From Rhopalosiphum padi (taxonomy: Eukaryota; Arthropoda; Insecta; Hemiptera; Aphididae): DNA of 64,000 bases. Positions within the stretch are counted from its first letter, which is position 1; each line of letters starts with the position of its first letter. The stretch lies in contig NC_083597.1 in NCBI RefSeq assembly GCF_020882245.1, positions 71,774,152-71,838,151 of the forward strand, given 5' to 3'. The notes under the pieces are model-generated. The model saw only the letters and a list, made by a program, of their open reading frames with translations, made no database searches and had not been told where the DNA came from. A program made the position numbers and the translations under genes. This document shows positions 25,101-38,600 of this stretch, piece by piece.

Positions 25101-28100
25101 CGTATGTGTGAATGTGTATACATATTATTATGATTGATATTATACGAACATGAATTTTGTACGTGGCACATTTCGATGATGTGTAGTTTTTATTTAATTT
25201 TTTTTCGTTGACCTCGTTTTTGAATATTTAAACTATTATTACATTGCGGTATGTTCATATTATTATTGTTTGTTACGTGTTAAATACAAGAGTTGATTTT
25301 AACGTAGAGGTTGTCGTCGCTATGATGAAATATTTCGGTTTCATGTTGTTAGATTTTGTTTTCGTTTTCTTCGACAACATATTTTCATACATATTACTTA
25401 GAATAAAGACGTTCTCGATAAAATATTAAAATGTTTTCGTTTTGATTACATAAAAGTTGATTGTCTCCGTTTTAACTTCCAGTATTCTAATCTTGAGAAG
25501 AATATTTTGTTCTCGTAAACATCACATTATCTTATACTCATAGGCACGTATATCATAACTACGATTAAAGTTAATCTGATCTTATCTATAATCGTGGACA
25601 TAAAACTAATGAAGTCATAACTATAACAAATTTTACTCGTGTCGATCGTAAAAATATGTTATTGTATTATAATTATATTTGGCTTTAATATTTAGTATAT
25701 ACTTACAATCTACCTAGTATATACTATTGCTTTTTGAATAATGTTAAAGTATACACTATAATATAAGACGTATATTCATAAGATTTGCATATCTGATACC
25801 TATATCTATATAGTCAATACTCAATATTATCATGGTACTTATCTAATGTATAGATAAATTTTATATTTATGTGAGAAATTTGAAAACGATTGAACTATAC
25901 GTTTTAATATGCTGCAGTGCGCAAATATATCATTTATGTGTATAACGACTGAATGTTGATTTTTTTTATGACGATAACGTGGGGGTTTAATGTCGAAATT
26001 CGTTAGATTTGCTCTCACTAAAATCAGTCAATATAATTAGTACTCAAAAAAGTGTGGGAAGAGGAAATCCATTATTATTTTTTAATATTTAGAGAAAATC
26101 AATACTAATTATTTTCATATTGGTACACTATTTTTGAAACAATATTTGATACTTGTTTGTTATCGCCTCGCCATATAATCGTATAAAATGTATCACCCCC
26201 CCCCCCCCATAAATAAAATAAAAACAATATAATAAATAAATAAATGATATATTATTATAATTAGAAAATGTATTATAATTAGAAATTTAAAAAATATGTA
26301 TAAATGCATACTGGCTATAGGTAATACAGACTTTAGGTAGGTTTAGGTATAATATACTTATATATTATCATTAAAATTAGTTTTATCGTATTAAATGTAA
26401 TTTTTCGTATTGGTTTGAATGAAGTAGGTAATAAAATATCGAAAGCCAGTAACGTACTAATATATTATAATATGAAATGTAGTTTTCTCATTTTCTAAAA
26501 TATATATCATCTATTACGAGTATTGTAGGAACAATAACAGCACACGAATGCAACTATATGGTGGGGCGATAATTATCAAATACCTAATATTTTTTTTTTA
26601 TCCTAAGTACATTAATTTGGTAAATTTTCAAATTCAATTTGATTAATTATACAATTTAATATTATTATGATAGGTACTGCATAAAGTTGTACCTTCTCTT
26701 TTGTTATTAGGCAGAATATTAATTGTATGCTGAATAGAGGTCCTATTACTTACTATATATCAATAAAACATAATATAGGAGTATTCGGAGTATCTTATAA
26801 ATAATAATGTATAATAAAATCATAATACTCCCTTCCTCGTACACCTGTCTACAATTAAATTGAAATGAATCTGACCATAACAATAGCAAACAGTAAACTA
26901 TAGGTATACAAATAATTTTTTTTAAAAATGAATAGAGGTGCATTTCAATCATTTCATTAATTAAATTTATTTTTAATGTGAATTAATTAATAATTAATTA
27001 ATACTCGTGTATTATAAATTATTAGTTTGAGAATTGACGGCTGAGGGGCGAGGGTCTGCGTCAAAGTAGGTTGAATTAAATTTTTTCAAGGTACGACTCT
27101 AATTTGTTTTAAGTTTAAGAGTCCATCTTTTTTTATTTTTCCAGTTCGAACACTGCAGGTTAAAATGGTTATCCAGCATTTAAAAACTAAATACTATGAG
27201 CTACATCCATTAAAATATAAGTTGTTCTAAATATCATGAGTTAGAACTCATGTACTAGGTACGTCAGGCATGTAAATAGGTGCTTATTTGTTTTTTGAGG
27301 GTGGGAGTGATCGCTCCTGTCGACACTAAATTACGTGCCTGAAGTACGTGTAACCCATACATTATACTATATTAATTTTATAGTAAATAAACCATAACGT
27401 AGAAAAGCGAGAGTAGTTCGTAAATTTATATATAGATTATAGTATGACGGCATTGTATACGAAATAGTCATAGCGTCTTGCAGGCGGTATTGCGTGTTTC
27501 GACATTTTATCGATTTTACGTCACGGCCCACAGGGAAATTACGGTCATTATAAACCGTTGGGCAGACCATGTATACCTATACATATACAGTATAGTTTTT
27601 ACTTACTATATAAATTAGTATAAAATCGTAAATGGTCAGGACAGTGCACGGAAATCAATAACAATTAAACAATAATTCACGACTGATATATAGTGGACAA
27701 TTTGTGCAACAAGGCTCAATAATATTACAGCATTTGTTTGGCGTGTTGTTATGAAGTGGCCTTTTTTTTGGAGATTTTCGGCGCGAAACGATTTTATACA
27801 CCGATTTACATTATACTATACCTACAATGGTATGCTTATTGTTTTATTTATTCCGTAGTAATCATTGAGATTATATAGTATATATTATATTATATGCTCT
27901 GTAGGTGCTTGTGTACAAACGATTCTTGAAATGCGGTACACTTTTTATACCTATTATATATATATATATTGTATTATTGTTAGTGTACCTACTACCTACA
28001 TAGTACACTATAGTTTATTGTGACACAAAAAAAAGTGTGCGTGTATACGAATAAACGATTTTGTATCGTCAAAATCTAATCGTATTGCATCTGTGCAAAT

Positions 28101-30970
28101 AGGTATTTTATGATATAAATCGATAACAGGTAGTTTTCGTTCAATCTGTTAAGTCCTATAGGCTATAATACTTATATATGTATAAAGTATAACGTATTAT
28201 ATTACAATGCTTAATAATATACAATAGTTGCCCTAGAAAACGATAAACAAGTCGCAAGTTTGAGTAGACTAAATAGTCTAGATGTAAACTTTCGAATCCG
28301 GAAGCTTAATTATATGAAAAAACTAAAAAAGATACGGTACATTCGCGGTAAACGCGTTTATGTAACGCGCATGCGTAAAATTCAAACGCGTGCGAACGTC
28401 CACCAACCCCTTCTATAATGTGAAAAGATACTAGCCGCTGTTTCCTGGACTGCACAGCTACGATAACTAAGAATATCGGGAAAGAATTGTATATTATTAT
28501 TATTATCTCCAATAGTTAAATAGCCTTGACGTCACGTGAAAACTCCCGTTGCAGTTTTCTGCGGCAACGGGTTTAAACGATGTATTTTAACGACAGCGGT
28601 GTATGTATACCTATACTCCGAGTACAATCACCGGTCTTGGGCGTATTTTTATATTAAAAAATAACCCAACCGCCATTGGAGAAAATTTTTTCAAATTTGA
28701 AAAAGGCTTGACATTTTTATCAATTATCAATACTAAATATATAGACTTCAATTTATTCGACTCGTGTACTGTCTAACACGTAAATATAAAGTAAATAAAC
28801 AATGAATGATAGGTAAATATTTATTTGAATGTTGTATATATCATATTAATTTCATAAGTTTTTCAAAACAAATTAAATCTTCTGAGGGGAAAGCTTGAAA
28901 ATATTCTCGGTGGACTTAACACCCTCCCCTAAGTCCCCCTTCCAATCTTCCAATATTCATATTATACCAATTACCCACATGTTTTATATCATCTATATTG
29001 TACATTTGTACATAAAAACATTATAAACACATTGCTATATTAGTTAAATACATTCATATTTTATAATGTGCACATTCACTCGTTGATTATTTTATGTCAG
29101 CGGTTGTTATGCGCGTGCGTCGCACTGACGCGCGGCGCGGATGAGACGAAACCGTCGTCTGGCTGTTTGTAGAGTTACGTCACTGCCACATTTTTGGCTT
29201 CCAGCCCCGAGATTCCGTTTATAAACTTGTGTGTATATATGTTTATATATATTTATGTACGCACTGCAAGTTTTTCGGTTTCCCCTCCCTCCTAGAAATT
29301 CTTGGCGCAACCGGGACCCTTTGGACGGAAATAGACGCATATTTAATTATAGAGAGATAGACGGAAAGTCAACCTCGGTCTGGTTTGATATTGTAAGTGC
29401 TTTACACCACTATATATGCGATTCCGTTCGTGTCGAAAACGTACCACCCCGTCTACGTATCGGCGCAACAAAAAAAAAACAATATAATATACGTGTATTA
29501 CCCATAAACATATAGCCCAAATCTAAGTGGTACAAGCACTGATGATATATAAAAAGACATTTCCCTGTGATCGAACGGCGATAGATAAAAAGAAAAATAG
29601 TATTATCCTTCATTGAAAATAATGTACTCGTATTAGCCATGTGTTTTTTTAAAGTGACAAATAAAATTGATACCTTAATAATAATAAAATATAAATTGTT
29701 ATTTTATAAATGAATTTTTTTTTTTTTGAAGGCCTTATTATTTTTGTACTTCAATTTTTCATATTACATAATACAAACCCTCCCAATGAAGTCATTGATA
29801 ATAGGTATACGAACCTTTTATGTTTATCATGCACGTATGGGACTGATGGCGCGTAGTTATAATTGCGATACACAAACAAAAAACACGTGTGTATGATATA
29901 TACGTGTTCGACACGTCATGTCAAATATGTGAAACTACACCTCTCGATTCTATAGCTGTATTAATACAGTGTTTATTGGTATCTTTAAAGTGTAAAAAAC
30001 AATAAACTTGAATTAACACGCGTGCATGCGTGTGTGTTTATTTAGCTATAGCCTATAGGTATATAAGTGTATGTTCGCGCGGTTTGTTTCCTTATACTTT
30101 ACTACCTACAGTATAAATGATATAGTATCGATTGGGCGCCAAATACATGTTTGGTCGCCCTCCAAAAGTTAGTGATAATTAACAAGTGGGAATACGCTGA
30201 GCTCTTGTTTCGTAGCGACACAGGCGCTTCGCGGTCGCCCATGAAGTCTCGCAAGATCAATACGACGCGAGGTCTGTGTTAGCGAATGGGAAAAGGCCGT
30301 CATCCTGGGCGAACAATATTTTTATATATATAATGATATATCTTCGGCCGTCGTAATGGCTTTTATCGATTTCTAAGCATTGTGTTATACTACGCATCGA
30401 TATAATTAGCTTCGGCATCTAGATAGTATATTTCTAGGTATAATATTTATTTAAACCACACATTTCGAGACCAATTGCTTAAACACATGACTAGATGAAA
30501 CAAAAAATTACGTGATACACAGGATGTTCTGGCATTTGAGTATTTATATATAAATAGGACTTTTGATTCGTAAATTATTTCGTTAATACTTGGACAAAAA
30601 ACAAATAAGTTTTTTACCCTAACAAATTATTATTTTCATATTTTAAACTTCAAATTATAAGATATTTCTGAAATAATGAATCCATATTATTTTGTGTAGG
30701 TAAGAATTTGATATGGCACCCCTTAAATAAAATTGGTACCTAAATTATCGACTTTTTATTGGACATATATTGATGCACTAAAATTGCATACTCAATGCGC
30801 CTTGTTATAAAATCCATTTGTTTAAAAACATCATTCTTATCTTATGTAAAATATAAAAGATTTGAATTTAAACTGACAGGGGTTTCCATACACAAGGTTG
30901 TTTTGACGAAACATTGCGTTTATTGAAAATACAGTTTATAATAAATATATTATCAATATGCCTTACAGTG
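22160..30970. other. Gene-poor stretch with several CpG-rich patches
   Basis: I find no exon with convincing protein similarity. GC/CpG-rich patches stand out from the AT-rich background at about 22380-23340, 24560-24830, 28300-28640, 29100-29480 and 30030-30330. Perfect TGACGTCA octamers lie at 22933-22940 and 28527-28534; the latter overlaps an E-box, reading TGACGTCACGTG. A C-homopolymer occurs near 26194-26207. The short open frames (60-118 codons) overlap on both strands or are low-complexity and are not supported as genes. The patches could be promoters of non-coding RNAs or enhancers. Confidence 0.45.
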
Positions 30971-30976
30971 GGTGAC

Positions 30977-30996
30977 ATGGATGATTTATTAGGAGG
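30977..30996 (+). other. Candidate first coding exon of the unrecognised gene (tentative)
   Basis: An ATG here encodes MDDLLGG up to a possible GT donor at 30997. The phase (two bases left over) fits the exon at 32654, which needs two preceding bases, giving a join of GG to CGACACA. The donor GTGACG is a weak match and overlaps a TGACGTCA octamer (30998-31005), so this may equally be promoter sequence. Phase compatibility alone arises by chance in one of three cases. Confidence 0.15.
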
Positions 30997-32653
30997 GTGA
31001 CGTCACTGTTATTTATTATAACATATTTCGTATGAAAAATAAAACGCGGGAGTTGTATTTCATATTATATTATATTGATCGACTGAACGTACGGAGAAGG
31101 CCTTTTGGTTAGAGGTCAAGCTCCCGGACGTTGCATTGCGAGTTCATTGGTCTCGAATTCTCGAGTGTATGTGTGAGTGTGTTTTGTGTGAAGCTCCGAA
31201 ATGCGTAAATAATCTTAAAATGTATACGTCAAACGACCTTCGCGGGACGGCCGCGAGAATAATATAATATATAATGGTTTCTATTGTTTAACACGGTTTT
31301 ACAGTTACACTCACACATATATGCTATAGGTACGCACACAGCATTGTGGTATTTTGCATCGCATTATTGTCATTTTACTCACGGAAACTAGTTATGATAA
31401 TAATAACTTATATAGTAGGTTTTTGTACATGGTGAATTATCTCCACGTGGTTGACGTCTTCACTCGACGCCCGTCCATTGATAATATAATAATAATATTC
31501 CATCAACATCGCGCACGCGTACATAATTTATGTATAATAGTATTTTTGCGAACTGGGTGCGTGCGACCCGATCTACTAAAGTTTTTTACTCGATTAACCT
31601 AAACGAACGTATTTATTTTGTCAAAAAATAATATTAAAACAATTGCGTTTTGGCGTCTTGTGTGAAAACGTATGTTATAATACGTATAACATATATTATA
31701 ACAACTATGTTACTGTTGTTACTCCGTACTCGCGTACACCAACATCACATCGGCTAGTTTTAAAAATACACAGTAATTTAAAAAATCTTCTATACTAGTC
31801 CGTTACAATACTTATATATTATATATATTTAAAAGCTATTCTCATATATGATATATTATTACATATTATTTTATTATTATTTATTTGAATTTTAAAGTTT
31901 CTCTGAGAATAATATCATCTGAACTTACTATTAATTATATAGTATAATTTGTTAAAGACATGAACAAAATATATAGTCATACGTCGTACACAAATATTAC
32001 TAAAATTAGTGATTTAACTATTTGTAGATGTCAATATATTTTACATTATTAATTATTAAAGTGTACAAATTAATGTGAATTTATTAATTGTAAAATCAAA
32101 AAGATAAAGAAAAACAAAAATGTATAATTCAATTAAATTAAGTTGTGTGGGCGTCCATCACGTTTGAGTTAGTGTATTGAGCGCAAGTTAATGGCTATAG
32201 TTTATAAAATCATGCACTGCTAGCAGAATTTAAGTGGTTGAAAAATTGTTTGTTAAATGTTTGATGTATACTCTGTAATTGTGGGTAAATTAAAATCATA
32301 GTGAAGAGCCGCTTGCGAATAAGCTGTATAGGTATGAGCATTTTATATTATCCTCAAAATTTTTGATTGAAAAACTTGGATTTTATTTATGAGTCTTAGC
32401 CCAATTACCTCAACACATATTATTACTTGATAATATTTTTGAGTTCGCCAAAATATTATGTAATATTTAACCATTTTTTAATTTGCTGCAGGTAGCACTC
32501 AATTTGTAAATTACGTATCGTATTAATGTATTTATAACTTTACAAGTATTATTTATACATTTACATTATTATTGTACATATATTATGGACATAATTTATT
32601 ATTGCCATAAACTATTTTATTTTCATTTTGCATAATTTTTTTCATTTTTTCAG

Positions 32654-35600
32654 CGACACAATACGCCAAAACATAAATTTACCATGTGAAATATCCGAAG
32701 TTACTACAGTGTCTGACCATAACACATTTTCAAAACTGAAGGTAAACCACTTATTTCTAATTAGTACCTACTAAAAAAATTATAATTAAACCATGCTAGA
32801 ATTGGGGGTACGCAGGAACGGAGCTCCTCTACTATTTTTTTTTTTGTTGCGTACCCTAACTATGTTATTTCACTGGAACGGGGAGACGGCACAAACTTAT
32901 ATCCAAATTAATTTTTATTAAAATATGGATTTCAATTTACGTCAATTATATAACGAATTTTACAATTTTTAATATCAAAATAATAATAATTATTATTTTG
33001 TTATCTATTTAAGATATCGAATAATTGAATAAATGATTTATGTTGATCATTATTATTTTTAATAAGTATAAGGTTAGTGAGGGGGTGTGGGGGCTGCGCT
33101 CCACGCGTTTGTGTTAAGTAATTGTGCACTTGGAACGCAGTTTTTAAATCGTCGAATTGAGCTCAACTACTTAATTTTTCTCAATTCGAGCACTTAATTT
33201 AAACGTAAAACGTTTATATGTATAAACATAATCAATAATACAGACTATTTCGTTTTGTAAAATAATAAAAAACACTGTTCGCTCATTTTTAGGGATCCCA
33301 ATTTGGTACGAATAATGTAGTCAGTTTGAATAAAGAAATGGTCAAGAACGACTTTGTGAATGCGTCTACGTTGATTTATAAAGCAAAAAAGAAGGCCAGA
33401 GAAACTGATTTGTATTTAAAAAAGCTACATGAAAAAGTATTGCCAAGATGTCAGTCTGCAGATATCACAAGTGACATAGTTAAAAGGTTGATTTTTAATT
33501 GTATACAAGTATACAACTTTATAAGTATATTATACATATGCTCATTAAGGTGCATTAACATTAAGTCGTAAATTCGGTTTTGGTATACATTTCAATTTAT
33601 TGAATACACAAGTAAGAACGGTATGCCGAACGCAAGCCAACGGCATTTGTACCATTCAAAGCAGAGCCGTAGTCAGGATTTTATTCGGGGGGGGGGGGGC
33701 TGATAAATTTATGTATAAAATACAATTTAAGATTATTGTTGGTCATAGACCATTAAAAATTAAAATAATTTTTAAATTTTCATAATATTTCGAGTGGGCG
33801 CAGCCTCCTCAGCTTCCCTAGCTCTGGCTACGCCACTGATGGTTCGAAACGATTCGAATCGGTGCTGATAAGATTAAACTTAATTTTGAATGGGTCAAAC
33901 TTCGTTTTCTTCAAACTGTTCAAAATTAAACTAGAACCCATTTTTACTCGAACTTTTTTTGAACTGAAAATTTATTTATTTATTTATTTATTTTAATATA
34001 AATTAGAAATATAATACTCTAACTGACCTAATTTATACGGAAAATATGGGAACTAAAAAGAAAATAGTATTTTATAGGATGCGTTTATTTATATTTTGTA
34101 AGATATTAATTATATCTAGATAAAATAGTAACGATAAAAAACTTTATTTTAATTTTATTATGCATAAATTAAATAAGTGACTTATGTCATATAATAAATT
34201 TAATATTAACTTCAATAACATTTATTTTTTAAAAATGTGATTAATTGAAGAAAAAACCCGTGCATATAAGTAATTACAGAACTTATAATTTTAATTAAAT
34301 GTATGAATAAATAATAGTGTAATTACTGATAATACCTACTATAGCTTATAATTTTTTATAGTTATGGATTTTAGTAATTTTATTATAAATTGAAAATTGA
34401 AATTCATTATAATCAATAAACTATTAATTTTTAATCGTGTTTAGAGACATATATGCAGATATTCCATCAAAAATGACACGGAAACTTCAACCTGATTTAA
34501 AAGGAAAATTGGTATAGTTAAAAATTTAGTTGATCTATTTTTGTTCATATTTTTTTTTAATTATTAATTTGACTAAAATTTATTTTGATATACATTTTAG
34601 GGTAAAAATATCCATACAAATAATGAAAATCCAAAAATAATTTCGAAACCTAAGTCTTTAACTCAAGAAAAACGTGTTCATTTTTACAAATCTTCTGGAA
34701 ATTTAGGTAATATGAACAATCATCATCAAAATCTTCACAACTCTTCTGAATCAACTGAACTGTTACTAAAAAATGTCTGCCAAAACAACGTTAGTATAAC
34801 GAACGTGCATTTTGAGGATAATATTTCCGATGGAAAAAATACTAATGATTGTAAAGTAAACAAATTGACGGTGCAGCGAATTCCTTGTGTTAATTTAAAA
34901 CCTGATCTAGTCACTCAAAAATTAGCTAACATTCAAATAAAACCAGATAATAAAAATCTATCACGGTAATACAATATTAATAATATTATTCTTAACACAT
35001 TGACGGGCAGTGAGAATTATTAAAATTATAAAAAGCATGTATTTTTTATAGTTCTGCTATAGGTATAGGTAGTGCTATTATTGCAGTAAATTGTAATTTT
35101 ACTTGTAATCTATTTCTATGTATATTTATTTTTTTCTTCTACGGTTTCCGGAAAGTACCAAGTTCCCATCATAATTATTCATTAATTAAATAAAGACATA
35201 TTATTAAATAACGATTAAAAAACAACATTTGTTTATAATGTAATTATTTTAAGTAACTTATATCAGATGTCATGATTTATTTTTAAAGTTCCTTGCAATG
35301 TCACTTTGTGCAGTTTTGGGACTGTCAAACTATCTCATATAATATTGTACCATTGAAAATTCAACTATATTAGAGCAGTAGTGTCCATTTCGATGGGTGT
35401 TTTTAGTACTATACTATATCAATACTCGTATTATTTAAAAGTATTCCAAAGCGTCACTTATCAGCAATACTGCTATGACAATATAGTTACTTATTCTTGA
35501 ATGTCCGTCAATGCGTTAATTTAAATTAAAACATTTTATTAATTCATTTTTTTTTTCAAATATTATATTTAGTAATTATAAACCAAATGTGGCCTACCAA

Positions 35601-38600
35601 GAATTCGCTTTTGGATTAGAACCGGAAACTTGCAAATGCCATTCAGTAGTTCAACCAAAAATATCTAATGACAAAATAGTTGCTCGTCATGAAATACGCA
35701 AAATTATTTGTGGAATGTTAGATAATATGTCTAAACATCCTTTAAGCGATCAATTAATTAGTCAATTACAGAAAATAATAATCACTATGGAAGAAACAAA
35801 ACCCTTGGAGTTTAACGGTTCAAGCGAAGTAGATGATCTTATTGAAGAACACAGTATGGTTGGTTTTAGTGAAGAAGTCATAAAAAAAAGAATATTGGAT
35901 ATAGCCGATAATTTAGTAGAGAACGTCAGTGATGATAACATTGGTAACTAATAAAGATGTTAAAAAATGTAATATTTTTTTTTTTGTAATATCTAATAAA
36001 AAATAATTTTATAGGTTTTTCATTTGACCAAATGTCTGTAGAAATTGAAAATAGTTCTCGTCAAGTGTTAAAACGACTAACTAAAATTAAAAACACCATT
36101 GTGGCTTTGAATCCATTGGTAGAATTTCCAAATTTGTCCGCAGATAATAAACTTGATGATACGGCAACACATGTTCACGAAAATCTTACAAATCATCATC
36201 CTAACAATATTTTAATCTCAAAAGGTAAAATGTTGATAATTGATATAACAATGTTACGAACTAATATTAAAATAGGTACCTAATAAATAACTTTTTTCAA
36301 TTTTTTTATTTTTACAGATCATCATGATATACCATCAACAGAATCAACTGGATGTGTCAGTATAAAAGATTTTTTGTGTCGTGGTTATAATTTCTCAAGT
36401 TTGGAAATGTAAGAATCTTGAAATCTATGTCATTGTTATTATACCCATTTATTTAATTGTGTATTTAGGTTCTATATTACATATAATAATATTTTATTTT
36501 AGGTTTAAAAATTCATCAATTATAAAGGAATATGGTTCTCAAATTACATTATGCTCCAACAATAACATAAATCAAAATCAAAATATATTTAAGACTCAAA
36601 ATGATTTGAACAATCAAAACAACATATCTCAATTAAAAGTAAAAAATGTGTACCAATGTGTGTGTGTGTAGTATTAAACTATTTTAATTATTAAATCAAA
36701 TAATATTTTAGTAAAGACTAAGACGTCTAAAACTTAAAAGTTTCCATAGGTTTTCTTAATTTAGTAAATAACAGTGTAGTAGACTAGTAGTTAGTTACCA
36801 AATACTAAGATTAGCATATATAAGTCTATAACGGAATGCTTATGGATATTTTTTTAATAACTTATTTATTATAGTTAACATATTTTATAAATTTTGAAAT
36901 ATTTCTTAATATTTACATGACATTGAGAATTGTATTGCCAAAATTCATACCAATAAATAGTTACTACAGCAGCAAAAATCTTATTTGAATTAAAAATTAT
37001 ATAAAAAAAAAAAAAAATCTATAATTTTGCACACTATTAGTAGCATTAGCAACTATTCCAATTGAACATCAAATCACTGATGATCTGGACATTAATGATA
37101 TAATATGAATGATAAATCTAATATTTGATTCTTTAAAAAAGGGAGATTTAAATATTAAGAAATATTCCTTTTCATCTATTTTTACATAATTGTATGTATT
37201 GTAAAATTGACCTAATCTTAAAGTGACACTTGGTCCTTTTTATAATATCCGCAACAGAATTCATATCAGAACTCAATCCAACACTTGAAACATCACAAAA
37301 TTTGTAATTATTAGTATTAAAATATTGTAAAGAAATGAAAACAATTTACTATAGATTTATAGTTGCATAAGCATATAACAACTAAAAAGCTAATGTTAAT
37401 ATTTGATAATAAAAATTTACTTTAAAATGTTGTTTTAGATCTAATACATTTGCAGGATCCACACAAGATGCATATTATGCAAAATGTGTTTTTACATTGA
37501 GCTCTAACTTGTTCTAATTGTCTTGTTCCTTCATTAACTGTTTCCTAAACTGATTCTTTTAACTACCGCCTAGTAGTACCCAGCTCAGAAAAAAATATAC
37601 CACAAATCCAACTCAATGATAACAAATCAAAGTTATACTATTATTTAAAGTATTCTTATTTATATGGTTTAAAAATTACTATAAAAATATTTATTATAGT
37701 TATGTTTATTTGAATTAAATCAGTGTATCTTAAAATTGTTAACTATATTTTTAGAAGCATCAACTAAAATTCAAAAATAAAATACAAAACCAAAGTACAT
37801 TATTTGAACATTCTGTATCATCTCAACCTCAATCAAGCCATTCAAGTATAATATTAAATCATCAACTGAAACCATCTGATGATGAAAATCAAAATAATTA
37901 CGTAAACAATTCTATTTAATATTTTTTTAATTAATAATTTACCAGAGTAATGAGTATCAAGTCTAATCATAGGCGCAATTAGAGTAAACAATTTGGGGGG
38001 GGGGGCTTCAGCCCCTCCCATATATATTTCAATCACTGCCTCTCAGGGATAATATTTTGTTTATTGATAATGATAAACAACTGTGGCGCGCTATAATAAT
38101 TACAGTCTAGACTATAGACGTAATAGACATATCTAAGAACGTGATTATAATATTATTACTAAAAATAAATAATAAAAATGTATTTTATTCATTTTTTCAG
38201 TAGTAATCACATTTTTTTTTTATTTATCAATATAATAATGTAAAGTTCTGCATGGCTTTTTTTCTTTGGGGGGGGGGGCTTTGAATATTTTTGAGAAACC
38301 TTAGCCTCTCCAGCCAGCCCCTTCCCTTAATTGCGCCTATGAGTCTAATACTAATAGATGTATTAAAATATGAAAATTTTAAATAGAAAGATAATGATAT
38401 AACTACGACTTATGTATATGATTTGGAAGCTGAAAATAGTTCGAAGATAAATTCAGATATAAATAGAATTAATAAAACCAATGATGACTTGATATTAACT
38501 AGTAAGTTTTTATAATTTTTTCAAAAAACTAAAAACAATTTAAAAATTATTTATTTAGAAAACAATCAATTAACTAAATATGAGAAGGATAGAAACACAT

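Noticed and set aside
26194..26207. Poly-C tract as a possible reverse-orientation element
   Set aside because: No inverted terminal sequence is visible on the expected side.
32797..33110. Repeat-like GC-rich phrases (GGGGGTACGCAGGAACGGAGCTCC and a GTGGGGGCTGCGCTCC stretch)
   Set aside because: They look like mobile-element debris, but I could not define ends or a target duplication.
33838..33866. GGTTCGAAAC as a tRNA T-arm
   Set aside because: No acceptor, D or anticodon arms can be built around it.
36381..36671. A single 96-codon frame spanning the end of exon 7, an intron and exon 8
   Set aside because: It crosses GT/AG junctions and is out of frame with exon 7; the spliced model keeps the phase.
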